This document shows, one piece after another, positions 33,316 to 41,745 of a stretch of DNA of 42,109 bases. The notes under the pieces were generated by a model. The model saw nothing but the letters and a program-made list of their open reading frames with translations. It was not told the origin of the DNA and made no database searches. Every line of letters starts with the position of its first letter. Positions within the stretch are counted from its first letter, which is position 1. Both the position numbers and the translations under genes were made by a program. The stretch is from a virus, in the IMG/VR virus record IMGVR_UViG_3300037493_001765, positions 1 through 42,109 of that record. The stretch is one strand, 5' to 3'.

Positions 33316-33687
33316 TTAACAAAGTGTTGATAATCCACTAAAAACTAAGCCATCCCAGTATCTTGACTGAAAACCATCTGAATACCATCCAGCTAAAGCT
33401 GGTATATTGCCGCTAGAATCTACATATAATGCTGTAGCGTCGTACAAGCTAGCACTGTCACTATAGTAACCACCAGGTGCGCTTCCGCATGCCAAAAAGT
33501 ATCTCCTAGCATTGTAACCTAAACTTATTAGCGAAAGCCCGCCACTGTACCCATAAAACTCGCTAACATTGTCTGGCGTTGAGAAGCCAGCGGTACTAGA
33601 CATATTTCTTAATGAGTACGGCGTACCAGCTCCGAGCTCGCCAGCTATCATTGAGAAGCTTAGTGGCCCGTCAATTGGTAATGCCAT
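33316..33687 (-). CDS. Small structural/tail accessory protein, 123 aa
   Basis: The N-terminus reads MALPIDGPLSFSMIAGELG followed by TPYSLRNMSS and VSEFYGYSG. Phage structural proteins with the start PxxGPIS..DI..ELG....S...S....V.EWYGY are familiar to me from tail or neck genes. The C-terminal part contains two YxSDG-like strands and ends WYSDGFQSRYWDGLVFSG, LSTLC, shared with the next protein. It is Gly/Ser/Tyr-rich, beta-predicted and low in charge, as expected for a surface protein. It follows the 118-aa gene by 4 nt and precedes the 153-aa gene by 11 nt. Confidence 0.72.
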   Translation of the reverse strand: MALPIDGPLSFSMIAGELGAGTPYSLRNMSSTAGFSTPDNVSEFYGYSGGLSLISLGYNARRYFLACGSAPGGYYSDSASLYDATALYVDSSGNIPALAGWYSDGFQSRYWDGLVFSGLSTLC

Positions 33688-33691
33688 AATG

Positions 33692-34048
33692 TTATTTTAC
33701 TGGCTCTGGTGGAACAACAGGTGTTGGGGGGGTTCCCCAAGGTAAACCTGGATCTTGAATATTACTAGCTAATATTTGTTTTTCAATTTGATCGTTAACG
33801 TGCTCTTCATAAGCCCCTACCACAACCGCTTGAATCCATCCAAGTACAATTTCTTCTGTTAATTGATCATAAGGAATAAAATCAGCAGGATCAATTGATG
33901 ATGCTTTAAAAGGCGTTGCTCCAGAAAATGTTCCTTGGGCTCCTTTGTCGTCTGTTCCTGTTTTTTTCCAATAAGTTTGGATTACTGCATTTTCAACACC
34001 ATCTGTGTCAATAGTTTTCATGTCTGTTACTTCCCAAGTGTATACCAT
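33692..34048 (-). CDS. DUF7936-like fibre-region protein, 118 aa
   Basis: Begins MVYTWEVTDMKTIDTDGVEN and continues AVIQTYWKKTGTDDKGAQGT, FSGATPF, ILGWIQ-type helix and a proline-rich tail ending PPEPVK. The YTWK....KT.DTDG..N.I...YW...GTD..G..G.FSGATPF pattern is one I recall from small proteins encoded near tail-fibre genes in cyanophages and other marine phages (DUF7936). It is often considered a fibre-associated or chaperone-like factor without proof. It starts 4 nt after the S74 fibre stop. Family recollection is moderate; function unproven. Confidence 0.72.
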   Translation of the reverse strand: MVYTWEVTDMKTIDTDGVENAVIQTYWKKTGTDDKGAQGTFSGATPFKASSIDPADFIPYDQLTEEIVLGWIQAVVVGAYEEHVNDQIEKQILASNIQDPGLPWGTPPTPVVPPEPVK

Positions 34049-34052
34049 CGGT

Positions 34053-37000
34053 TTATTTATTTATTAATTTGTTTACTAATTCTTTTAATTCGTCTATTTG
34101 TGTTTGTTGTTCTTTTATTGCTTCTATTAATAATGGTGTTAATCTTCCATAATCTAAAGTCTTATAATCACCTCCAATTGGAGCATCTTTAATTATTTCT
34201 GGCAAAATTGCTTGAACTTCTTGTGCAGATACACCAACTTCTAATTTCTTTTTATATCCTAAAGCTTGCGCCGTCTCATTTGGCTCATAGTAGAAACCAT
34301 TCAAAGATAATACTTTATCTAAAGCGTTTTCTATATTTCCTTTTCTATCTTTAAGTCTTTCGTCAGAGTAGTAAGCAACTATATCTCCTGCTACTCTAAT
34401 CGAATCACCTGTATCGGAGCCATCAAAGTAATAAGCAGAATTGGCTGAATCGTAATATACAGGGCTAGACATTGCGGTTCCAGACGTAACGCCACCTGTA
34501 AAGTAAGCGCCTTCGCCACCAAATGCAAGCCTAGCGTAAGTTGTTCCATTTGCTTTAAGAGATAAGCTGTGCGCATAAGTGCCATCATACTCGTAAGCTA
34601 AACCATACATATTGCCTAATGGCCAGCTCTCCCCAATGGTCCATATACACTTAGCAGCTGTACCTGAAATATTGTAATCACCCATTAATCCGCCTGAGTT
34701 ATTACTAACTAAATAATTAGAGTATTTCCATCTACCTGCTAAATTACCGGTATTTAAGTTACTACCTGACGCTGGGTCTAAATAATATGCCGAGTTATTT
34801 CTGTCATAAAAAATACTAAAGTATGCGTAATTACCAGAAAGGTTGTTACCGGTACTTGCAGGATTACCTATATAAAAATCCCCTGATGTATGTAATACAC
34901 CATAATAAGTATTTATAGACATAGTACCATAAGTACCAGTGGCTTCAAATACTGGAGTTCCACTTGAGGAACCTACATTTACCGTTAGTTTGCCTGCTAC
35001 ATTAAGGGACTTTGTTGTATTATTTGGATCTAAGTAATAAGTTGTGTCGTTGGAGTCATAAAATATAGGTGCTCTAAAATCACCAGATGTTTGATACGTT
35101 CCTGTACCACCTGTTTTAGAAATTAAAGAATCAAATGTAACAGATATATTTGATGTTGTAACAACAGGAGCATTAGCCCAATATAATATACCGTCAGTTC
35201 TCATTTCTAAGAACTTACCTACTAATCCACTAATATGAAACGCAATACCTGTTGTTGTTGTGCTATAAGATTCAGTCCATATAGCTGCCGTTGTATAATC
35301 GTTGTTTGTTTGCGCTTTTCTAGACTTTATTGTATTATCAGCTATTATTAAACTTAAGCTACTTGTCCCGTTGGGGTTTACATAGTATGCAGTATTGTCT
35401 AAATCATAGTATATTGGAGAACGCATATCAGTTGTACCATATACTCTAAGAAGATAAGCTGTGTCAGTTCCGTAATAATATGATCCTTGATTATTCAAGT
35501 ACATATTACCACCTGTAACTTTCCGCACATCCCAACTGCTCCATTCCGCGCTTAAAAACCCATATTCCGTTCCATTATAGCCATAAAGCTGAAACCTAAA
35601 TGCGCCAGAACTACTTTTCCCTACAATTCCCATTTCTGCAGAGTTTGCCGCTGTTCTTATTAATATATTGCTAGAATTACTGCTTCCATAATAATGGCCA
35701 GCAATATAAGAGCTAGCTAAATTAGAAGTACTCGCGGGATCAGTATAATAAGCTGTATTGTCACTGTCGTAGAATATAGGCGCTCTAAAATCACCAGAAG
35801 TCTGATACGTTCCTGTGCCGCTTGATTTATTTGTCAAGTTGTTGAAATCAACACTTCCTGCAGAAGTAGCACTATCGGCTATTCTAGCACTGTCTACTCT
35901 TACTCCGTAAGTGTTAGTGCCATTCCAACCCATTAATGTAGGGAATGTAGCTTGCCAGTATACTGTAGGATTTGTACTACTACAGCCCGTTCCGCTTGGT
36001 GTGGTAGATGCAGAAGCATCAAATATTACGTGCCCATTACCATAGTTTTTCCAACCTAATAACCCTACAACATTGTCTGGTGTTGGCGTGCTTGCCCAGT
36101 TACTTTGATAACTAAGAAGACTCCCTGCTGTGCCGGATATATTGCCTGTTATTGTATTGGCTACCGTTAAACCTACAATATTACTTGTGCTTGCAGGATC
36201 TAAATAATATCCAGTATTGTTTGTATCGTAAAATATCGGTCCTCTTACAGAGCTATTTGATTGCAATATCCCTTCTACTGTTGCGTCACCAGGAATACTA
36301 ACTATTGCAGATCCCGGAAAAGCAACTGATTGCCAGCTTCCCCATGTTACCGAACTCCAACCAAATGAAGGAGAGCCTTCTAATTTAGCGACAACCGCAT
36401 TAGAATTTGAACTATAAATAGGTATGCATATATTACCACCGTCAATAACAGGGTTGCCAATACCTAAATTATTTCTGGCTTGACCCGTTGCTGATGTTAT
36501 TGTTGTTGTTGCCGAATTTAGATTTGTGCCATCAAAGTAAAATGAAACGTCAGCTGTAATATATCCAAAACCTGGAGCCCAATTCCAAGTTGTACTAATC
36601 ATTATTTTAAATGACATTATACTAGAGCCGCTAGCTGTAGGCCATACATTTAAGTATACACGACCATTTCCAAAATTAGCAGCAGGACTTCCGACTGTGG
36701 TAGCATATTGTGTATACCCTCCAGTAAGGTATATTGCTTTTAATGAAGAAGAGCTTGCTGGATCAACATAAAAGTTTGTATCATTATAATCATAATATAT
36801 AGGAGCACGCATAGAATCAGGCGTTTCAACATAATTTCTAAACCATGTTGTACCGTTGTCCCTCATTATTACATTGTTGTAATTACCGGAAGAATCGTTC
36901 CATCTGAAGCCGTTTGTGCCGCTTCTAAAATAACCATTAGATGTCACATAGCTTAAAGCATCAACTGTTATTCCCCCATTAAATGTAGACATAATATTGG

Positions 37001-37721
37001 TACTTGCTCCTCTTGATGTTACTGTTTGTAATGTATCGGTTTCTGTTACAGATACTGTCCAGCTTCGGTTAGCTGACAAATCGTATGTAACTCCATTAAT
37101 AGTAAGCGTTCTTGATGTAGGCACATAACCAGTTAACGATGGCCCAGTTGATACACTACCATCTGCCATTAAATATTGAGCGGATGTTCCGCCAGACTTT
37201 ACGAATGTGTTCGCTGTTATGTCATATAAGTTTGAAAAAGCAGCAGGGTTTAAATAATATGCGGTATTGTCCTTATCGGTAAAAGATGTTGCTCTTACAT
37301 TTGCACTAAAAATACCATTACCAGATTGATCTAAAGTAAGCAAGTTAGAAATCCCGCCGCCAGAATAGCCATTAAATAAATAACCAAAACTACCGAATGT
37401 TGTAAATTGTGTAAATGTTGTATTTATTGTAATCTCCGCTGTAGTTGTTGCGCCTGTTGTAAAAGCCAACGTAGAACCAGTTGCATTGCTGAATGTTGTA
37501 TTTCCTTGTGTGAATGTTTTTATACCTGCTATTGATTCATTGCCGGTTTTATGGACTACATTAGCATCATTAGCAGGAGTATAACCTACAATATCTGATA
37601 GCATCTGCGATCCGGTTCTAAACTTGATAGTACCACTATCAGACACAAGAAATTGATCTGTGTCCGTAGTGGCATTATTTAAAGCTTGTAAAGTTATTTC
37701 GGTTAAAAACTTTTGAGCCAT
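34053..37721 (-). CDS. Tail fibre/spike with repeated YYDxxNTxYYxDP units and S74 chaperone domain, 1222 aa
   Basis: Host-recognition fibre. Residues about 155-1110 hold eight copies of a short unit of the form PIFYDxxNTxYYLDPAS (near residues 155, 313, 500, 653, 773, 893, 977 and 1097), each a beta hairpin between longer Asn/Ser/Thr-rich stretches. The C-terminus has the Peptidase S74 intramolecular chaperone: SDERLK at 1119-1124 (S1119 the predicted self-cleavage residue), VGVSAQEVQAILPEII, YGRLTPLLIEAIKEQQTQID and a trimeric coiled coil. Self-cleavage would release the last 104 residues after folding. The N-terminus (TDTDQFLVSDSG) resembles the starts of the neighbouring fibre proteins, probably for docking. 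Confidence 0.88.
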   Translation of the reverse strand: MAQKFLTEITLQALNNATTDTDQFLVSDSGTIKFRTGSQMLSDIVGYTPANDANVVHKTGNESIAGIKTFTQGNTTFSNATGSTLAFTTGATTTAEITINTTFTQFTTFGSFGYLFNGYSGGGISNLLTLDQSGNGIFSANVRATSFTDKDNTAYYLNPAAFSNLYDITANTFVKSGGTSAQYLMADGSVSTGPSLTGYVPTSRTLTINGVTYDLSANRSWTVSVTETDTLQTVTSRGASTNIMSTFNGGITVDALSYVTSNGYFRSGTNGFRWNDSSGNYNNVIMRDNGTTWFRNYVETPDSMRAPIYYDYNDTNFYVDPASSSSLKAIYLTGGYTQYATTVGSPAANFGNGRVYLNVWPTASGSSIMSFKIMISTTWNWAPGFGYITADVSFYFDGTNLNSATTTITSATGQARNNLGIGNPVIDGGNICIPIYSSNSNAVVAKLEGSPSFGWSSVTWGSWQSVAFPGSAIVSIPGDATVEGILQSNSSVRGPIFYDTNNTGYYLDPASTSNIVGLTVANTITGNISGTAGSLLSYQSNWASTPTPDNVVGLLGWKNYGNGHVIFDASASTTPSGTGCSSTNPTVYWQATFPTLMGWNGTNTYGVRVDSARIADSATSAGSVDFNNLTNKSSGTGTYQTSGDFRAPIFYDSDNTAYYTDPASTSNLASSYIAGHYYGSSNSSNILIRTAANSAEMGIVGKSSSGAFRFQLYGYNGTEYGFLSAEWSSWDVRKVTGGNMYLNNQGSYYYGTDTAYLLRVYGTTDMRSPIYYDLDNTAYYVNPNGTSSLSLIIADNTIKSRKAQTNNDYTTAAIWTESYSTTTTGIAFHISGLVGKFLEMRTDGILYWANAPVVTTSNISVTFDSLISKTGGTGTYQTSGDFRAPIFYDSNDTTYYLDPNNTTKSLNVAGKLTVNVGSSSGTPVFEATGTYGTMSINTYYGVLHTSGDFYIGNPASTGNNLSGNYAYFSIFYDRNNSAYYLDPASGSNLNTGNLAGRWKYSNYLVSNNSGGLMGDYNISGTAAKCIWTIGESWPLGNMYGLAYEYDGTYAHSLSLKANGTTYARLAFGGEGAYFTGGVTSGTAMSSPVYYDSANSAYYFDGSDTGDSIRVAGDIVAYYSDERLKDRKGNIENALDKVLSLNGFYYEPNETAQALGYKKKLEVGVSAQEVQAILPEIIKDAPIGGDYKTLDYGRLTPLLIEAIKEQQTQIDELKELVNKLINK
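34420..37290 (-). repeat. Eight dispersed YYD-NT-YYxDP coding repeats in the tail fibre
   Basis: Within the fibre gene, eight short coding repeats encode a PIFYD then NTAYYLDP pattern, at intervals of roughly 84-190 codons. They differ in sequence and are not exact DNA repeats, so recombination among them is possible but not shown. Confidence 0.7.
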
Positions 37722-37738
37722 ATTAAAATTTTATTAGA

Positions 37739-39274
37739 TTATCCAATCTTTTGTAACAGCGCTCTTATTGAGTTTGCTGTTTGCGCAGTTGAAAATGTTA
37801 TAGTTATTAAACCAGATGCTCCTCTTGTAACATCACTAAATACTGTTTCACCAGTAGACACTTGAACAAGCTGTACCATTATGACAGATGAGTCAGTTCC
37901 TAGTCCGTGAGTCGCAGAGTTTATTGTATAAGATGTGCTTGATGTAGCTGGTCCTGTGTTTGAAAATGATCTACCAGCCTGAGATGTCGTAATTGTTACA
38001 GTGTCTGTACCTGCATCTGTAGTAAGTGTTATACCTGAACCGGCCGCTAATGTTAAAGTATCATTATTCGTGTCAGCAGATACAGTTGATTGACCTGCAA
38101 CAGCAATATTTTTAAATATAGGTTGTGAAGAACCTGGGTCTGTGTTTGATACAGTAGCAGTACCAGCCGCATAAGAAACTCCAATTCCAGTACCTGCATT
38201 TACATTACCAATACCAATTTGAGTTAAACTAGCTAGGTCAATATTATTTTGTACAGTAGTCCAATCCGCCAATGTAGTAGGTGCATCAATTTCTGCAATT
38301 AATACATCTCCAACTCTAACTTGTTCTGTAAAGAATGTACCGTCAGCTGTAACTGTATATGTCCATCCTTTTTTAATACCTGCAATTGTAGGTGGCGAAT
38401 CCAAGTTGGGAGTGTTTGTCGCTGCGTTATATCCACCTTGGTAAATTAATCCTCCAGCAACAGAAGCATCCACATAAGCTTTAACCGCCGCACTTGTTGG
38501 TAATGTTGTATCGTTATTATTATTTGCAATTCCCTCAGAAGCTGTTACAATCGTAGCTAGTGTAAAGTTATCAATATCTAAAACATTGTTTGATACAGTA
38601 GTTGAAATTGAAGTTGTTCCTGATCCAGTTACCTCTCCAGTCAATGTTATTGTAGCAGCCGTAGGTGTTGGTAATGTAACAGTTTTTAAATTTAAAGAAG
38701 TAATGTGACCTTCTGTTGTGCTTGTTACACTATCAACGACTGTAAACGTTCCGCCAAAAGCAGGGGATGCAGATGAAGTTGAATCTGATCTTGATACTGA
38801 ATCATGGTTTATTGTTAAAGTATTAGGAGAGCTACCAACTGTTCCAATTAATGTACCTCCAACAAATTTTACAGTTTCGCCAGAGATTACATTTTCAGGA
38901 AGACCTGTGTCTCCTTCAAAGCTCCAGTCGTATATACCAGATATTGCAGACCAAGTATTATCTCCTCTTAAATATTTAGTGTTATCAGGAGTACCTGTTG
39001 CACTCAATGAAGCTGTAAGAGATGGGTTAGCTGCGGTACCTACATTTGCAAGATTAATGAATGTACTGTTATTTGTAGACACGGTTAATACACCGCCACC
39101 TACTTCAGTCCATACACCATTTGCCCATACCTTTAATACATCTAATGTTGTATCATAATAAAGCTGTCCTTCTACTCCGGTACCAGCTGCCGTGTTATTT
39201 GGTTGGTTCTCAACTCTAGCTTTTATTAGCTCGTTCTGGTTGAGATTAACACTGTTTAAGAAATTAATTGCCAT
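37739..39274 (-). CDS. Tail fibre-type structural protein, 511 aa
   Basis: The N-terminus (AINFLNSVNLNQNELIKARV) followed by GVEGQLYYDTTLDVLKVWAN and GVWTEVGG is a beta-rich docking module I recall at the start of phage tail and fibre proteins. The remainder is Thr/Asn/Ser-rich and includes TLPTSAAVKAYVDASVAGGL, QVRVGDVLIAEID and TLADWTTVQNNIDLAS, all phrases seen in phage structural proteins of aquatic phages. No enzymatic motif. The gene is between the 236-aa and S74 fibre genes, in the adhesion module. Likely a fibre shaft or baseplate-like spacer. Start ATG at 39274 follows a T-rich stretch on the plus strand, A-rich on the coding strand. Confidence 0.8.
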   Translation of the reverse strand: MAINFLNSVNLNQNELIKARVENQPNNTAAGTGVEGQLYYDTTLDVLKVWANGVWTEVGGGVLTVSTNNSTFINLANVGTAANPSLTASLSATGTPDNTKYLRGDNTWSAISGIYDWSFEGDTGLPENVISGETVKFVGGTLIGTVGSSPNTLTINHDSVSRSDSTSSASPAFGGTFTVVDSVTSTTEGHITSLNLKTVTLPTPTAATITLTGEVTGSGTTSISTTVSNNVLDIDNFTLATIVTASEGIANNNNDTTLPTSAAVKAYVDASVAGGLIYQGGYNAATNTPNLDSPPTIAGIKKGWTYTVTADGTFFTEQVRVGDVLIAEIDAPTTLADWTTVQNNIDLASLTQIGIGNVNAGTGIGVSYAAGTATVSNTDPGSSQPIFKNIAVAGQSTVSADTNNDTLTLAAGSGITLTTDAGTDTVTITTSQAGRSFSNTGPATSSTSYTINSATHGLGTDSSVIMVQLVQVSTGETVFSDVTRGASGLITITFSTAQTANSIRALLQKIG

Positions 39275-39297
39275 TTTTTATTTTTTTGTTTGGTTAC

Positions 39298-40008
39298 TTA
39301 GTTCATGTATGCTTTGCCGGAAAAACCAGCTGAAAATTCTATTTGTAATGTATTTTCTGTTAAGTAAGTAACATTACCATACATGGTAACATTATTTATA
39401 TTTACAACACTTACCGATGGGAATTTACCAAGGTTATGTGCTATTGTCCATAAGACGGAAGGTACCGATTGTACAAACACATAGTTCTTGTCAGCGTTGT
39501 CGTCACTTGCGTGTAGAGACATGCCATAAAACTTATCAAGTTCCAAAGATCCGTGTCCTTCTATGTATTCTAATATCACGTTAAAAAACGTCGTCTCAAC
39601 TAAATCTCTTTCAATACTTACAACTTTATATATACCGAAGTTATTTAGGTTGTCTAGCTGAGCAATCATAGTTTCGCTACCTACTAAAACAGGTAACCAA
39701 TCTTCTAATGTATACCCAGATAATGCTTCCTCTGCTAACTTAAAAGTTGTAATTGCAGAAAAGTTTGTCCCTACACCTCCGAACAAATTAAAACTTATTG
39801 TTCCCTGTGATCTGCCGGTATCGGTTGGTACACTTTGAAAAAAGTAATTGTTTTGCCCATTTATAGCTACGGCTCCTGTAGAGTTAAACCAAGCAACGAT
39901 GCCATCAAACGTATAGTTCTTTGTGATGAAGCCTTCGCTGTTAGATCCAAGCACTTTGTCCTGCCCATCTATATTGTTGTCTATCGCATACGTGCTTATT
40001 CTTGCCAT
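39298..40008 (-). CDS. Fibre-module structural protein, 236 aa
   Basis: The N-terminus MARISTYAIDNNIDGQDKVL closely resembles that of the 492-aa gene upstream (MARIRTYGTDSVIQDTDILL), so the two share a docking element; both continue LGSxS. The C-terminal half holds SVPSVLWTIAHNLGKFPSVS and YLTENTLQIEFSAGFSGKAY, the typical tail-protein module WTI.HNLG..P.V.V......V.......N...I.FS....G.A. It could be a small fibre or a fibre adaptor. Four nt separate it from the 492-aa gene. Function by family pattern only. Confidence 0.8.
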   Translation of the reverse strand: MARISTYAIDNNIDGQDKVLGSNSEGFITKNYTFDGIVAWFNSTGAVAINGQNNYFFQSVPTDTGRSQGTISFNLFGGVGTNFSAITTFKLAEEALSGYTLEDWLPVLVGSETMIAQLDNLNNFGIYKVVSIERDLVETTFFNVILEYIEGHGSLELDKFYGMSLHASDDNADKNYVFVQSVPSVLWTIAHNLGKFPSVSVVNINNVTMYGNVTYLTENTLQIEFSAGFSGKAYMN

Positions 40009-40012
40009 TTAA

Positions 40013-41491
40013 TTACTCTTTTATATATGTTCCTGAAATGTGGAAAAAATCGTTTAAATCTAATACTTTTGGTGAGTTGTGATCAAAAGCAGCTAACTGT
40101 GAATTTGATGCAATATAGTATAGCCACATAACATTTGAGCCAGCAGTTATTTCGCCTGACAATTGGTAATTGTCATTAGCTGAATTGTCCTGTAAGTGGC
40201 CAGATGAAACTATCATATCGTATTTTGAATCAAACGGTAAAGTAACATAATATTGTCCCGTTCCGAAACTAGTAATGTTCGACATGTCTACATTAATACG
40301 GAAAAATACCAAATCTCCAGTTTGTACATAACTCGCTGTAAATAACGGCTGCCCATTAAACGTAGGTTGTATACCACTTGTTCCCCCTTGTACAAGATAC
40401 GTTGTATCAACAGGTACAGTGGCAATTGCTGGTTTATTTAATATAAACGCTTTACTAGCTGTATTTGTTTCGTTCCAATCTGAATTCACCTGTGCTGCCG
40501 GAATATCGGCTGTTAAAGCAATTGTTCCTGAAGCATTTGGTAAAATATAATTGCGGGTAGCAGTTAATGTATTAGCGCTAATTTCAGCCTCAATTGTAGG
40601 GTTTTTTGATAAAGCAAATATTCCTTCTTTAAAATACAATACCTGATTACCAGCAGTATTGTTTATAGTAAAAGCATCATTAGAGATACTCATTGTTGAG
40701 TATGCGGAATTAGCTACATCCCATAATCCAATGGACCTAACATAAGCATCCTGCAAAGAATCATTACCAGCATTAAGAACATCATCTAAATTAGGTGTTG
40801 TTATTGGGCCAGGTGGAATATCATCCATATAGGCAACAACCCCGTCTTTATCTTGGAACTTAACCGTTCTATGTCCAGTTGAAGTATCGGGCCCTTTTAT
40901 ATATAATTGCCACCCGCCGGCTGGCGAAACAAAAGATAAAGTATTTCGTCCAATATATCCTAGATACCCAAAGGTAGATCCATAAAAATTAATTCTACTT
41001 TTTTCACCATTAATACCACTATAAGCATTGCCATTAAATGCGTCTGCTAATCCTAGTTCCCCAATATTTGCGTTAAGCAAAGAAACGTTGCCATTTGTAA
41101 GGACATCGTTTAAAGTATTAGCGGCATCAATATCGCTCAACAAAGCTATTGTACCGGATTGATTTGGTAATACCCAGTTTCTAGTTGCGGTAACAGAAGC
41201 ACTTACGTATGAGTTTGACGCCCCAGCAAATTGAAAAGTCACCCCTTCAACTGTGCCATCATCCCATAGCTTTGCCCCGCCGGTTGTATATATAGCGTTA
41301 GCACCAATGTTTATATCACCCGTTGCACCAGTATAAGGAACGTACGACAATGCTACCGATGTGAGCACGTGTGTTTTGATTGCACCAACCGCAAAGTTGG
41401 CTGTCTCAAATTGGTATAATGAATCAGACCCTAATAATATGTCTGTATCTTGTATTACGGAGTCAGTACCGTAAGTTCTTATTCTTGCCAT
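40013..41491 (-). CDS. Fibre-module structural protein with internal duplication, 492 aa
   Basis: N-terminus MARIRTYGTDSVIQDTDILL, then the shared LGSDS element. The body contains a repeated module: TATRNWVLPNQSGTIALLSD and TATRNYILPNASGTIALTAD, and likewise TLNDVLTNGNVSLLNANI and NLDDVLNAGNDSLQDAYV, so about 170 residues are duplicated. These LPN.SGTIAL strands are common in Bacteroidetes phage tail proteins. The C-terminus has VFFRINVDMSNITSFGTGQY and a beta region. It starts 3 nt after the 81-aa gene. Likely tail-fibre shaft or adaptor; exact role unknown. Confidence 0.8.
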   Translation of the reverse strand: MARIRTYGTDSVIQDTDILLGSDSLYQFETANFAVGAIKTHVLTSVALSYVPYTGATGDINIGANAIYTTGGAKLWDDGTVEGVTFQFAGASNSYVSASVTATRNWVLPNQSGTIALLSDIDAANTLNDVLTNGNVSLLNANIGELGLADAFNGNAYSGINGEKSRINFYGSTFGYLGYIGRNTLSFVSPAGGWQLYIKGPDTSTGHRTVKFQDKDGVVAYMDDIPPGPITTPNLDDVLNAGNDSLQDAYVRSIGLWDVANSAYSTMSISNDAFTINNTAGNQVLYFKEGIFALSKNPTIEAEISANTLTATRNYILPNASGTIALTADIPAAQVNSDWNETNTASKAFILNKPAIATVPVDTTYLVQGGTSGIQPTFNGQPLFTASYVQTGDLVFFRINVDMSNITSFGTGQYYVTLPFDSKYDMIVSSGHLQDNSANDNYQLSGEITAGSNVMWLYYIASNSQLAAFDHNSPKVLDLNDFFHISGTYIKE

Positions 41492-41494
41492 CTT

Positions 41495-41740
41495 TTATTT
41501 TGTTTTATAGTTGTTACCTGATTCTCTTTTTGTACCTTGTCCGTCGTTACCTCTGTTTTGTTTTGGTGATTCCCATCTTTGATCGTTGTGATCCCAATCC
41601 TTACCATTGGCTGCAGATCCAGCTGCTCTTCTTCTACGCTGTGAATCAGCCTTCTTAGCTTTACGTGCAGGTGTTTTAGCGAAAGCCAAATCCCTTGCTG
41701 CTTTATCTCTTCTTGCGGTGGCGGATAATTTTTGTGGCAT
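41495..41740 (-). CDS. Small highly basic protein, 81 aa
   Basis: Arg/Lys-rich with a helical N-terminus (MPQKLSATARRDKAARDL, AFAKTPARKAKKADSQ), then RRRRAAGSAANGKDW and a polar tail QRWESPKQNRGNDGQGTKR. TPARK and SPK resemble the [ST]PxK elements of the other small basic genes. The composition suggests nucleic-acid binding, maybe inside the capsid. I recall similar short ARDLAFAKTPARK-type proteins from marine phages, function unknown. Five nt downstream of the partial gene at the right edge and 3 nt before the 492-aa gene. Confidence 0.72.
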   Translation of the reverse strand: MPQKLSATARRDKAARDLAFAKTPARKAKKADSQRRRRAAGSAANGKDWDHNDQRWESPKQNRGNDGQGTKRESGNNYKTK

Positions 41741-41745
41741 ATTTT

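Noticed and set aside
34391-34588. Minus-strand 65-codon frame inside the S74 fibre gene
   Set aside because: Out-of-frame shadow of the fibre gene with no leader and low-complexity Leu/Ala content.
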